Assembly (NCBI GenBank): GCA_020718185.1
Contig: DYSP01000002.1
Location: 44,061 to 108,060, forward strand
Length of the DNA stretch: 64,000 nt
Origin: Candidatus Odyssella sp.
GTDB lineage: Bacteria > Pseudomonadota > Alphaproteobacteria > Paracaedibacterales > Paracaedibacteraceae
Direction of reading: 5' to 3'
Part shown: positions 42,887 to 52,044 of the stretch, piece by piece
Numbering within the stretch: the stretch's first letter is position 1
How the letters are laid out: every line of letters starts with the position of its first letter
Program-made: the position numbers and the translations under genes
The notes under the pieces: generated by a model
The model's database searches: none
Told to the model about the DNA's origin: nothing
Seen by the model: only the letters and a program-made list of their open reading frames with translations

Positions 42887-43127
42887 TTATAATACAGAGA
42901 TATCAGCGATAACATTTCCTGGATCTATAAATTTTATGACAAATTGCTTGAGTTAATTTTAAGGCTTGTCGTTGGTGTTTTACTTGTTGACCAATACGAC
43001 GTTCAATCTTGCAAATCATAAGGGGAACGCAATGATGTTTGAGGATTTCTAAAGCTGACGTTAAAGTAACCCCACGCGGATGTCTAATAAAAAGGTCAGT
43101 CTTCAGGCGATATTCAAACAAATCCAT
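42887..43127 (-). pseudogene. Chimeric relic: LysR N-terminal fragment fused to internally deleted XRE regulator
   Basis: MDLFEYRLKTDLFIRHPRGVTLTS (cf. 29.7 kb) then LKHHCVPLMICKIERRIGQQVKHQRQALKLTQ (cf. 31.4 kb), then out-of-frame QFVIKFIDPGNVIADISVL* (cf. 31.7 kb). Confidence 0.82.
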
Positions 43128-43143
43128 ATAAGAAACAGCTTTT

Positions 43144-43171
43144 GTCATGCCAGCGAAAGCTGGCATCCATG
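43144..43171. repeat. Short palindromic repeat (REP-like) GTCATGCCAGCGAAAGCTGGCATCCATG
   Basis: ATGCCAGC-GAAA-GCTGGCAT perfect inverted repeat in a GTCAT...ATCCA context resembling proteobacterial intergenic repeats. Confidence 0.6.
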
Positions 43172-43176
43172 TATAG

Positions 43177-44418
43177 TTAAACCAATAATCTTAATGGATC
43201 TTCGATCAGTGATTTAAAAGCTTCGAGGAATCGCGCACCTACGGCACCATCAACCGCACGATGATCAGCAGATAAAGTACAACTCATAACAGTCGCAACC
43301 GCCAATACACCATCCTTAACTATCGGGCGCTTCTCTCCCGCACCAACGGCTAAGATACATGCCTGCGGTGGATTGATAATCGCACTAAATTGTTTGATAC
43401 CATACATACCAAGATTAGAAATTGTAAAACTACCACCTTGATAATCTTCTGGCGCAAGTTTACCAGCGCGGGCTTTTTCAGCCAAAATTTTTACTTCAGC
43501 GGAAATATCTTTCATTGATTTAAGATTTGCTGAGCGCACCACTGGTGTTACTAACCCACCATCAATGGCTACCGCCACACTAATATCAGCTGCTTGGAAT
43601 TGACGAATGTGCGTATCCATCCATGAAACATTGGCTTCTGGTACTTTGATCAATGCTAACGCACAAGCACGCACAATGAAATCATTCACTGAAAGTTTAC
43701 CACCCTCAAGGCGAACATTCACATCTGAACGTAAAGCAAGCAACGCGTCCAGCTCGCAATCCACATTCAAATAAAAATGAGGGACCTGTTGTTTTGATTC
43801 CGTCAATCGACGAGCAATCACTTTGCGCATGTTGTTAAGGGGTAAATCCGCATAACCAGAGTCACCATATACGGTGGTTGGCGCAGGGGGGGCAGAAGTG
43901 CTTTTAGAAGGTGTAAGAACTGCTTGTTCAACATCTGCTTTGATAATTCGACCCCGAGGACCTGAACCAGTGATACTAGTTAAATTGACTTGATTTTGTT
44001 CTGCCACGCGTTTAGCCAACGGACTCGCAAAGAGGCGTTCCCCTGTTGTTGAATTAGCGGAAGTAGCAGCACTGGGTGCATCAGCAAATTTTGGTGCAGA
44101 GGCAGATGCAGTTGATTGTGCAGAAACAGCAACACCTGCTGTAGAAATAAACGCATCTATCCTTGCTGCATCTTCACCTTCTTCTAGCAATACCGCAATC
44201 AAACTATTAACTTTGACACCTTCAGCCCCCGCAGCCACAATAATTTTAGCAAGTGTTCCTTCTTCCACTACCTCAATTTCCATTGTCGCTTTATCGGTTT
44301 CTATTTCTGCTAAGACTTGACCTGATTTAACGGTATCTCCTTCGGACTTTAACCAACGAACAAGATTTCCTTCTGTCATTGTTGGACTTAAAGCAGGCAT
44401 CAAAATTTTTACTGGCAT
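43177..44418 (-). CDS. pdhC: Pyruvate dehydrogenase E2 (dihydrolipoamide acetyltransferase)
   Basis: MPALSPTMTEGNLVRWLKSEGDTVKSGQVLAEIETDKATMEIE; SADHRAVDGAVGARFL. Confidence 0.97.
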   Translation of the reverse strand: MPVKILMPALSPTMTEGNLVRWLKSEGDTVKSGQVLAEIETDKATMEIEVVEEGTLAKIIVAAGAEGVKVNSLIAVLLEEGEDAARIDAFISTAGVAVSAQSTASASAPKFADAPSAATSANSTTGERLFASPLAKRVAEQNQVNLTSITGSGPRGRIIKADVEQAVLTPSKSTSAPPAPTTVYGDSGYADLPLNNMRKVIARRLTESKQQVPHFYLNVDCELDALLALRSDVNVRLEGGKLSVNDFIVRACALALIKVPEANVSWMDTHIRQFQAADISVAVAIDGGLVTPVVRSANLKSMKDISAEVKILAEKARAGKLAPEDYQGGSFTISNLGMYGIKQFSAIINPPQACILAVGAGEKRPIVKDGVLAVATVMSCTLSADHRAVDGAVGARFLEAFKSLIEDPLRLLV

Positions 44419-44429
44419 CCATCCATTCC

Positions 44430-45434
44430 TTATAACTTGTAACAGGCGGCTTGAGCCGCTTTAATGATTTTTTCTACACTGGGCAGTGCCAGTTTTTCTA
44501 GGTTTGCTGCATACGGCAAAGGTACATCTTCAGCAGCAACACGAATAGGTGGTGCATCTAAATAATCAAAGGCTTCTTCACAAATCATTGTTGCTAACTC
44601 AGCCCCAATCCCTGCAAAAGGCCAACCTTCTTCCACACTGATTAATCGATTAGTTTTCATCACCGATTGAATAATTGTTTGCGTATCTAAAGGTCGAATG
44701 GTGCGAAGATCAATAACTTCGGCATCAATACCAAGTTTTGCTAGTTCATCAGCCGCATCTAAAGCCATCCCAACAGTAATGGAAAAAGCAGTAATTGTGA
44801 CATCACGTCCCTCGCGAACAATAGATGCCTTGCCAATTGGCACAATATAATCCTCATCTTCAGGCACATCAAACGTACGACCATACATCAGTTCATTTTC
44901 CAGGAAAATCACTGGATTTGGGTCACGAATGGCTGATTTCAGTAATCCTTTCGCATCTGCTGCTGAATAAGGTGAAACAACCTTTAACCCAGGACAGTGG
45001 GCGTACCAACTTGCATAGCATTGTGAATGTTGCGCACCGACTCGGGATGCAGACCCATTTGGGCCCCGGAATACAATCGGACATCCCATTTGCCCCCCTG
45101 ACATATACAATGTTTTTGCCGCAGAGTTAATAATATGGTCAATAGCCTGCATTGAAAAATTGAACGTCATAAACTCAACAATTGGACGTAACCCTAAAAA
45201 AGCTGACCCGACTGCAAGCCCTGCAAAACCATGTTCTGTGATTGGTGTATCAATGACCCGTTTTGCGCCAAATTCATCCAACAATCCTTGGCTTACTTTA
45301 TAAGCACCTTGATATTCAGCAACTTCTTCGCCCATCAACAATACATTATCATCACGTCGCATTTCTTCAGCCATCGCATCACGCAAAGCTTCACGAACAG
45401 TTATTATTTTTGTCATTTTATGATTTTCCTTCAA
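44430..45434 (-). CDS. pdhB: Pyruvate dehydrogenase E1 beta subunit
   Basis: [40 protein letters not shown]. Confidence 0.97.
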   Translation of the reverse strand: MKENHKMTKIITVREALRDAMAEEMRRDDNVLLMGEEVAEYQGAYKVSQGLLDEFGAKRVIDTPITEHGFAGLAVGSAFLGLRPIVEFMTFNFSMQAIDHIINSAAKTLYMSGGQMGCPIVFRGPNGSASRVGAQHSQCYASWYAHCPGLKVVSPYSAADAKGLLKSAIRDPNPVIFLENELMYGRTFDVPEDEDYIVPIGKASIVREGRDVTITAFSITVGMALDAADELAKLGIDAEVIDLRTIRPLDTQTIIQSVMKTNRLISVEEGWPFAGIGAELATMICEEAFDYLDAPPIRVAAEDVPLPYAANLEKLALPSVEKIIKAAQAACYKL

Positions 45435-46444
45435 GCATCAACATCAATAAGAATATCAGTATAAAGTTCGGATAACTCTGGCTCTGGCGAAGTTTGTGCA
45501 AATTCAGCTGCTTCTTGAACTTTTGTTTTTACGCGCTTATCGATGGTTTTAAATCCTTCTTCATCAAGCATGGTATTGGCTTCCAAGAATTGACGCACTT
45601 TTTCAATCGGATCATGATGTTCGCGAATCTCTTCCACTTCTTCTTTTGATCGATATTTTGCTGGATCCGACATTGAATGCCCCCGATAGCGATAAGTTTT
45701 AATATGTAAAAGGACAGGCCCTTGCCCGCTTCGTGCATGATCTGTTGCCCATTCGCCAGCTGCTCGCACTGCAAATAAATCCATTCCATCCACAACTTTA
45801 CCGGGAATATCATAAGGCTCTCCGCGGCGATAAAAATCAACATTCGCTGATGCACGTTTTGTGGATGTCCCCATCCCGTATTGATTATCTTCTACAATAA
45901 AAATGACCGGTAATTTCCACAAAGAAGCCATGTTAAAAGCCTCATAAACCTGCCCCTGATTAACGGCGCCATCGCCCATATAAGCAAGACTCACGCCGCC
46001 ATCTTGTTTGTATTTATGGGCAAATGCCATCCCAGCGCCAATCGGAATTTGTGCCCCAACAATACCATGTCCCCCAAAAAAGTTTTTCTCGCGGCTGAAC
46101 ATATGCATCGAGCCACCCTTACCTTTTGAATAGCCACCCGCGCGCCCGGTTAACTCGGCCATCACCCCTTTGGGATCCATATCACATGCCAACATATGAC
46201 CATGATCACGATAACTGGTAACAACCGTATCAGTAGGTTTAAGTGATGTTTGCAAACCAACCACCACAGCTTCTTGCCCAATATACAAATGGCAGAATCC
46301 CCCAATCAGCCCCATTCCATAAAGCTGACCCGCTTTTTCTTCAAATCGTCGAATAAGGATCATTTGCTCATAGGCGTGAAGCAGTTGATCTTTAGAATAA
46401 TAGTTATGAACAGCCCCTTCGCTGCTTGCAAGTTTTTTAGTCAT
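45431..46444 (-). CDS. pdhA: Pyruvate dehydrogenase E1 alpha subunit
   Basis: [51 protein letters not shown]. Confidence 0.97.
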   Translation of the reverse strand: MTKKLASSEGAVHNYYSKDQLLHAYEQMILIRRFEEKAGQLYGMGLIGGFCHLYIGQEAVVVGLQTSLKPTDTVVTSYRDHGHMLACDMDPKGVMAELTGRAGGYSKGKGGSMHMFSREKNFFGGHGIVGAQIPIGAGMAFAHKYKQDGGVSLAYMGDGAVNQGQVYEAFNMASLWKLPVIFIVEDNQYGMGTSTKRASANVDFYRRGEPYDIPGKVVDGMDLFAVRAAGEWATDHARSGQGPVLLHIKTYRYRGHSMSDPAKYRSKEEVEEIREHHDPIEKVRQFLEANTMLDEEGFKTIDKRVKTKVQEAAEFAQTSPEPELSELYTDILIDVDA

Positions 46445-46732
46445 TATTAAGCATGCCTATCAATATTTCCATTCTTCTTTCCTACCCTGATTTTATGAAA
46501 TATGCAATTCCTGTCTTTAGTATTATTTTCAATAAGCGTACACAGAACAGTAAATTCATGTTAAATTTTTAAGATTGTTATCATTAATAATAATAGATTA
46601 GCGAATTATTTCACTATTGAATTATAATAAAAGAAAAGCAATTCTAGCCATTTATCAAAGTGCTGTTATTGCTAACAAAGGTAAATAACCCTTGCGGTGC
46701 CTTTATTTTACATTTATAATTAGGGTGTCTGT

Positions 46733-46808
46733 GTCCCCATCGTCTAGAGGCCTAGGACATCGCCCTCTCATGGCGAAAACACGGGTTCGAATCCCGTTGG
46801 GGATACCA
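46733..46808 (+). tRNA. tRNA-Glu (CTC)
   Basis: GTCCCCATCGTCTAGAGGCCTAGGACATCGCCCTCTCATGGCGAAAACACGGGTTCGAATCCCGTTGGGGATACCA; anticodon loop CTCTCAT; encoded CCA. Confidence 0.96.
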
Positions 46809-47016
46809 CAAATTGTGGAAAGACATTGGATAGTTTAGTATTGAGCCTCGTTGTTGAAAGTCAGTTAGTTTGTTCGAGTATTTCTTATCATGCTTTAACC
46901 GAATTTTGACAACCTGTCGCCCTATAATCAAAAGGAGTGATACGGTTGCGTAACGGTTGATGCGTTGAAAAACGTCATTAAGTCCACACGCGGCGTAGCA
47001 TGTTTAGGAGGAAATT

Positions 47017-47310
47017 GTGAGCAATAAACTTTATGTAAGTAACCTACCATTCGGCATGACAAGTGAAAGCCTTAATGAGATTTTTGAAAGCCATGGCGCT
47101 GTATTATCCGCCAAAGTGATCACCGATCGCGATACAGGCCGCAGCAAGGGATTTGGTTTCGTAGAAATGGAAACAGAAGATCAAGCGCATGAAGCAATCA
47201 ACAAATTAAATGGCCAAGAAATTCAAGGCCGGACAATTACTGTTGCCGTTGCTAAGCCGCAAACAGAACAACGCCCAACAGCGCGCCCAGCACGTCGTTT
47301 TGATCGTTAG
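47017..47310 (+). CDS. RRM-domain RNA-binding protein (GTG start)
   Basis: KLYVSNLPFGMTSESLNEIFESHGAVLSAKVITDRDTGRSKGFGFVEM: RNP2/RNP1 motifs; SD AGGAGG upstream. Confidence 0.95.
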   Translation: MSNKLYVSNLPFGMTSESLNEIFESHGAVLSAKVITDRDTGRSKGFGFVEMETEDQAHEAINKLNGQEIQGRTITVAVAKPQTEQRPTARPARRFDR

Positions 47311-47441
47311 TTTTTAGTAATCTTGACTATATGTCTATTGTGATTTAAAAATAGATATTTTTAGATTACAAAGGGTATAGTCAAGTGTCTCCAATATATG
47401 CAATTATAAACAAAACATTCATTGTTAAAAGAGTCTTCACC

Positions 47442-47744
47442 ATGAAAACTAAATTTTTGACATTATTCACTTTAATACTAACAACAACTTCGGCTATTTG
47501 CTCTGACGAGCGTAGAGACACATTAGATTTGCCAAACAAACCCACTACAACACACACTTCAAATCGCATGGACGACACAAAAGAAGACCTAAAACCTTTG
47601 TTTTCCAGTGAGTTTTTAAACCTAAGCGGATCCGACAAAGTGTTGATGAATTATAGACGCCTTAGCAAGACAACCGACATACCGACCGACAAAGACATAA
47701 AGACACCTCTATCAAAAGAAGCAACTCACCTATCAGATGATTAA
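47442..47744 (+). CDS. Hypothetical small secreted protein
   Basis: MKTKFLTLFTLILTTTSAICSDE signal peptide; hydrophilic tail. Confidence 0.55.
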   Translation: MKTKFLTLFTLILTTTSAICSDERRDTLDLPNKPTTTHTSNRMDDTKEDLKPLFSSEFLNLSGSDKVLMNYRRLSKTTDIPTDKDIKTPLSKEATHLSDD

Positions 47745-47809
47745 GTTCTTTACTCATTAACATTCAATATAGCTAAAAACCGTAGCAGCAACTTCTATCT
47801 CCTCTATGC

Positions 47810-49267
47810 CTACACACTCGGTAATGATTGCATTTTGTGCACAAGGTTTGTTGTACTCTGACCTTGCGCTAGCTCTACTAAATGCACACGACCACCATGA
47901 CGCATCACAATATCTGCACCAATCACTTGATCAACCGTATAATCTGCCCCTTTCACTAAAACATCGGGGATAATCGCCTCAATCAAATGTACAGGTGTAT
48001 CTTGATCAAATAAAATCACCGCATCAACCATCTCTAACGCTGCAAGAACAAGACATCTCACCTCTTCCTTTTGGATAGGGCGATCAGAACCTTTAAGACG
48101 TTTAATGGAATCATCTGTATTCACAGCAACAATTAGTCGATCACACTGACGTTTTGCTTCGCGCAAAGAATGTAGATGGCCTGCATGTAACAAGTCATAA
48201 CAGCCATTAGTAAAACCAACTTTCAAATTTTGATGGCGCCAACACTGAACCATAACTTCCAACCGCGACAATGGCACGATTCGTTCTTCAAAGGCATTAA
48301 TCGATGCAATTGATAACACATTTTGTAGCTCTTGAAGAGTTGCTGTGGCCGTACCAGCCTTCCCCACTACTAATCCAGCAGCCGCATTAGCCAACACACA
48401 AGCCGTTTGCGGATCAATTCCTTTGCTGATAGCAATAGCAAGCGTTGCAATGACTGTATCACCCGCACCAGATACATCAAACACTTCACGTGCTGTTGCC
48501 ATTACGTGGAACTGATCTTCCGGCGCCACAAATGTCATCCCACCTGCACCTTGGGTTACAAACAAGCCTTGCAATTGATAATTGCTGATGAGGCCTTGCG
48601 CAGCAGCAACTAATGTAGCAGGTGAATCAATTTTTTGCCCACAAACTTCCGTAAACTCTTTTAAATTAGGCGTTATAAACGTCGCACCCCTGTATTTTTC
48701 ATAGTTAGATCCTTTTGGATCCACAATCACAACGACACCATGTTGGTGCGCTATTTTAATAACCGACTGGCAAAGCTCTGGTGTTAAAACACCTTTTCCA
48801 TAATCAGAAAGAATAATGGCTTGTATCGATGCAATTTCGCGGCAAACATATTCATTAATTTCAAAAACTTGATCTGGTGTGATTGTGCAAATCATTTCAT
48901 CATCAACACGAAGGAGCTGTTGGCCATTTGTCACATACCTTGTCTTTAAAGATGTTTTTGGGGAAGTAACAAAAAAAGATTCACGATCGGAGCCAACAAT
49001 TTCTTTGATCTGCTGACCGCTTTGATCATTACCAATGGCACTGACAATCACCGGCTCCACTAAAAAACTGCTGAGATTATTCACAACGTTACCAACACCA
49101 CCCAACATTTCAAATTCTGACTGCAAATGAAGTACAGCAACAGGCGCCTCGGGTGAAATGCGATTAACATTTCCATAAACATACTTATCTAGTATAATGT
49201 CACCGATACAAAGAATACGACAATCGGATTTTTCAAAAAAATAAGCAGCTTTTTGGAGCGTTGACAT
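47810..49267 (-). CDS. hldE: Bifunctional heptose 7-phosphate kinase / heptose 1-phosphate adenyltransferase
   Basis: PfkB-like kinase domain (DVSGAGDTVIATLA) plus nucleotidyltransferase (FTNGCYDLLHAGHLHSLREAK); start MSTLQKAAYFFEK. Confidence 0.95.
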   Translation of the reverse strand: MSTLQKAAYFFEKSDCRILCIGDIILDKYVYGNVNRISPEAPVAVLHLQSEFEMLGGVGNVVNNLSSFLVEPVIVSAIGNDQSGQQIKEIVGSDRESFFVTSPKTSLKTRYVTNGQQLLRVDDEMICTITPDQVFEINEYVCREIASIQAIILSDYGKGVLTPELCQSVIKIAHQHGVVVIVDPKGSNYEKYRGATFITPNLKEFTEVCGQKIDSPATLVAAAQGLISNYQLQGLFVTQGAGGMTFVAPEDQFHVMATAREVFDVSGAGDTVIATLAIAISKGIDPQTACVLANAAAGLVVGKAGTATATLQELQNVLSIASINAFEERIVPLSRLEVMVQCWRHQNLKVGFTNGCYDLLHAGHLHSLREAKRQCDRLIVAVNTDDSIKRLKGSDRPIQKEEVRCLVLAALEMVDAVILFDQDTPVHLIEAIIPDVLVKGADYTVDQVIGADIVMRHGGRVHLVELAQGQSTTNLVHKMQSLPSV

Positions 49268-49505
49268 TTCAGTATACTCTTGAGTGATAAATATGAATAA
49301 CAAAATAGCCATACCAAAATTTTTGCAATATGTCAGTACTTTAATTGCATATTCTGTCATTCTTCTGGCTACTTTAAACATTTTTTGTATCTTTGTTACT
49401 ACGCTCAACAACTTTTTATTTCCTGATTGCAAAAAAACTGGTTTGACGAATCAAAAACTTATAGTATAACGATGTTGGCTTCTTGTAGAAAATGGAGATT
49501 AATCT

Positions 49506-50048
49506 ATAGTCCGTCCTCATAATAATGCCCCAATCAATAAAGATGGGCCTCGCGTTAATAGTGAAATTACCGCAGCTAAAATTCGTTTAATTAATGAAGC
49601 TGGAGATATGATTGGTGTTGTCACCCGCTCAGAAGGCCTTAAAATGGCTCAAGAAGCAGGTCTTGACCTTGTAGAAGTATCCCCCAACGCAGAACCACCT
49701 GTGTGCAAAATTCTTGACAACGGCAAATACAAATATGAACAACAAAAGAAAAAAGCTGAAGCCAAGAAAAAGCAAAAAGTAATTGAAATTAAAGAAGTTC
49801 AATTACGTCCAGGCATTGATGAAAATGATTTCCAAGTGAAACTTCGCGCTATTCATCGTTTCATAGATGAAGGCAATAAAGTCAAGGTTACTATGCGTTT
49901 CCGTGGCCGTGAAGTTGCTCACCATGAGCTGGGAATGGAAGTATTAATACGTATTCGCGAATCAATAAATGATATGGCGAAAGTTGAAAATAATCCAAAG
50001 CTTGAAGGCAAGCAAATGATTATGGTTATTGCTCCTGCCATGAAATAA
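49506..50048 (+). CDS. infC: Translation initiation factor IF-3, probable AUA start
   Basis: (ATA)VRPHNNAPINKDGPRVNSEITAAKIRLINEAGDMIGVVTRSEGLKMAQ...; in-frame TAA at 49500-49502 limits the N-terminus; SD GGAG at 49494-49497. Confidence 0.93.
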   Translation: MVRPHNNAPINKDGPRVNSEITAAKIRLINEAGDMIGVVTRSEGLKMAQEAGLDLVEVSPNAEPPVCKILDNGKYKYEQQKKKAEAKKKQKVIEIKEVQLRPGIDENDFQVKLRAIHRFIDEGNKVKVTMRFRGREVAHHELGMEVLIRIRESINDMAKVENNPKLEGKQMIMVIAPAMK

Positions 50049-50155
50049 TGCCCTACCTCCCCCCCTCAGCACTGCATAAGAGCACTTTGAAATAGAGTGA
50101 CGTGTAGATCATGAGAGCACTCAATTACTCTTAAAAATGAATAATGAATGTTTGA

Positions 50156-50182
50156 AGAGCCTCCTGTAAAACAAGGGGCTCT
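50156..50182 (+). terminator. Possible terminator hairpin downstream of infC
   Basis: AGAGCCTCCTGTAAAACAAGGGGCTCT; only weak T-tract. Confidence 0.4.
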
Positions 50183-50495
50183 ATGCTTTATGCCATTCGA
50201 CTCTCTATAAAAATGTTCATTACTTCTCTACGTTATCCAGAAAAATGAGCGCAATCCCCCTTTTAAAAGATCAATTATCTTACTAAAAGCAATGTAAGGA
50301 GCAGCAAAAATTTATTATTTCACAAAAAGGTACCATAAATGTAATTTAACGCTTTATTAACCGATACACCTTAACATAATACAAACATATAGAAAATTAT
50401 TGTCATTTATCATGAGAAAGTGAGTCATGACAAAAAAGACGTAGACGTTGACCTTATTCCACTCACTCTAAAAACAAGATTGTAGTCTAAAATCT

Positions 50496-51401
50496 ATGAT
50501 ACTATCAGGATTTACCTTTCTTTTTATTTTATGCGTTATTTTTCAAAACGCCTTGACCATGGATGCAGATGAAGATTTTAAAACTCAAAACGCTCTCAAT
50601 CTATACCACATAGCTTTATCCATAGATCCCGTTGAATCTTTTTTATCTAGTTATTATGAGAATAGTAAGATGGAAGTGGATAAGGTTTTTTGCAATCAAT
50701 TAAAAGAATATTGCCATAAACAAACTCTATTTTACGATACTATTTTAAGAGGTGACCATACACAAATCTCTCTCCAAGCATTTTGCGCCATCCTTAGCAA
50801 AATGATTGGAGATCAAGTTTTATGTCGCATAAATCAAGAAAGTGCAGAAAAGATTATCGGCCAACTTTTATGAGATCATCAATCGATACGCGATACATGG
50901 AGTGGACGACATATATTTTTCAGCACCTTAAATAATAGTTTCTCAGAACATTCAGAAAAATCTCTCTCTTCCAAGAGTCTTATGGAATCTACCACTTCTT
51001 TAATAAGTCGCATAAATGTTTGGGTAACCATTTTGCACGATATTCCTGCTTTTTTTGAAAGATACCAAGATAAATACACGCAAGAACTGCCCAAACCACT
51101 TGTCATTAAACAATGAAAACAAAGCAATGTGACAAATGATCCTACCATCAGAGCCAGCGCTTTCACAGCAGCAACAAAAACCATTGATAATTTTATAAAA
51201 AATATTACAACTATCCAACCGCTTCTTTTTTTATTGTGTAAAAATGACGAACAACTATTGCAAAATAATATGCATAACTTAGGCTATTTTGGGGTAATGG
51301 GCAACAAAGCAATGCACCAAAGTATGCTCAATCACGATCCAACGCTCCTAAAACTTACACAATTGAGAGCATTACTTAAAACAGCAATACTTCATCTGTA
51401 A
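50496..51401 (+). pseudogene. ~300-codon secreted-protein ORF interrupted by two in-frame TGA codons
   Basis: ORFs 50496-50873 and 51129-51401 are in the same frame; the intervening frame is open apart from TGA at 50871-50873 and 51114-51116. Confidence 0.7.
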
Positions 51402-51466
51402 ATAATTATTCTCTTTTATATAAAGAGTTCTTGCCTCTTCACAAAAATATCTGTCATATTTTTAGT

Positions 51467-52024
51467 ATGATGCAGTGGATTAAAAAAAAGATTGATGCTT
51501 ATTCTTCTAAAAACCTAGGGGGTAAACTTCCTTTTTTCCGCTCTGACTCTATCCCAACTCATCTATTTCATTTTAATCGAAAATCAATGGCAAAAGGTGT
51601 AGCTATTGGCCTGTTTATTAATTTTTTACCCATTCCTTTACAACCTGTATGGGCATTAGCATTCGCTATTTTTTGCCGTGCCAATATTCCTATCGCTGTT
51701 TCCCTTACCTGGATAAACAATCCATTCACCTTTATACCCATCACTCTTTTTATTTATAAAATTGGTAGTTATTTTACAGATGAGGAATTACCTTCACTTG
51801 CCCTTCCAACTTGGGAATGGCATTTCGATGGCTTTAAAGCGTTTTGGAATGAGATTTCTACGTGGTTTATAGCTCTTGGAAAATCGTATCTCATTGGCTT
51901 GCCTATTGTATCAATAAGTGCAGCTGTTTTAGGGTATTTGATTGTTCAAGGAATCTGGCGAGTTACTCTTATTTTAAAAATTCACCGTAAAAAAAGATCT
52001 AAGCTCCCTCCTAATCATTTATAA
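51467..52024 (+). CDS. DUF2062 domain membrane protein
   Basis: SMAKGVAIGLFINFLPIPLQPVWALAFAIFCRANIPIAVSLTWINNPFTFIPI typical of DUF2062. Confidence 0.88.
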   Translation: MMQWIKKKIDAYSSKNLGGKLPFFRSDSIPTHLFHFNRKSMAKGVAIGLFINFLPIPLQPVWALAFAIFCRANIPIAVSLTWINNPFTFIPITLFIYKIGSYFTDEELPSLALPTWEWHFDGFKAFWNEISTWFIALGKSYLIGLPIVSISAAVLGYLIVQGIWRVTLILKIHRKKRSKLPPNHL

Positions 52025-52044
52025 AAAATATCTTATAATCTACT

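Noticed and set aside
50879-51184. Minus-strand 101-aa ORF
   Set aside because: Antisense to the more coherent plus-strand frame 50496-51401; no recognisable domain.
50496-51401. Genome-wide reassignment of TGA to Trp
   Set aside because: TGA serves as the natural stop of well-delimited genes here (e.g. the MFP ending at 18041 and lysC ending at 33875), so global recoding is unlikely.
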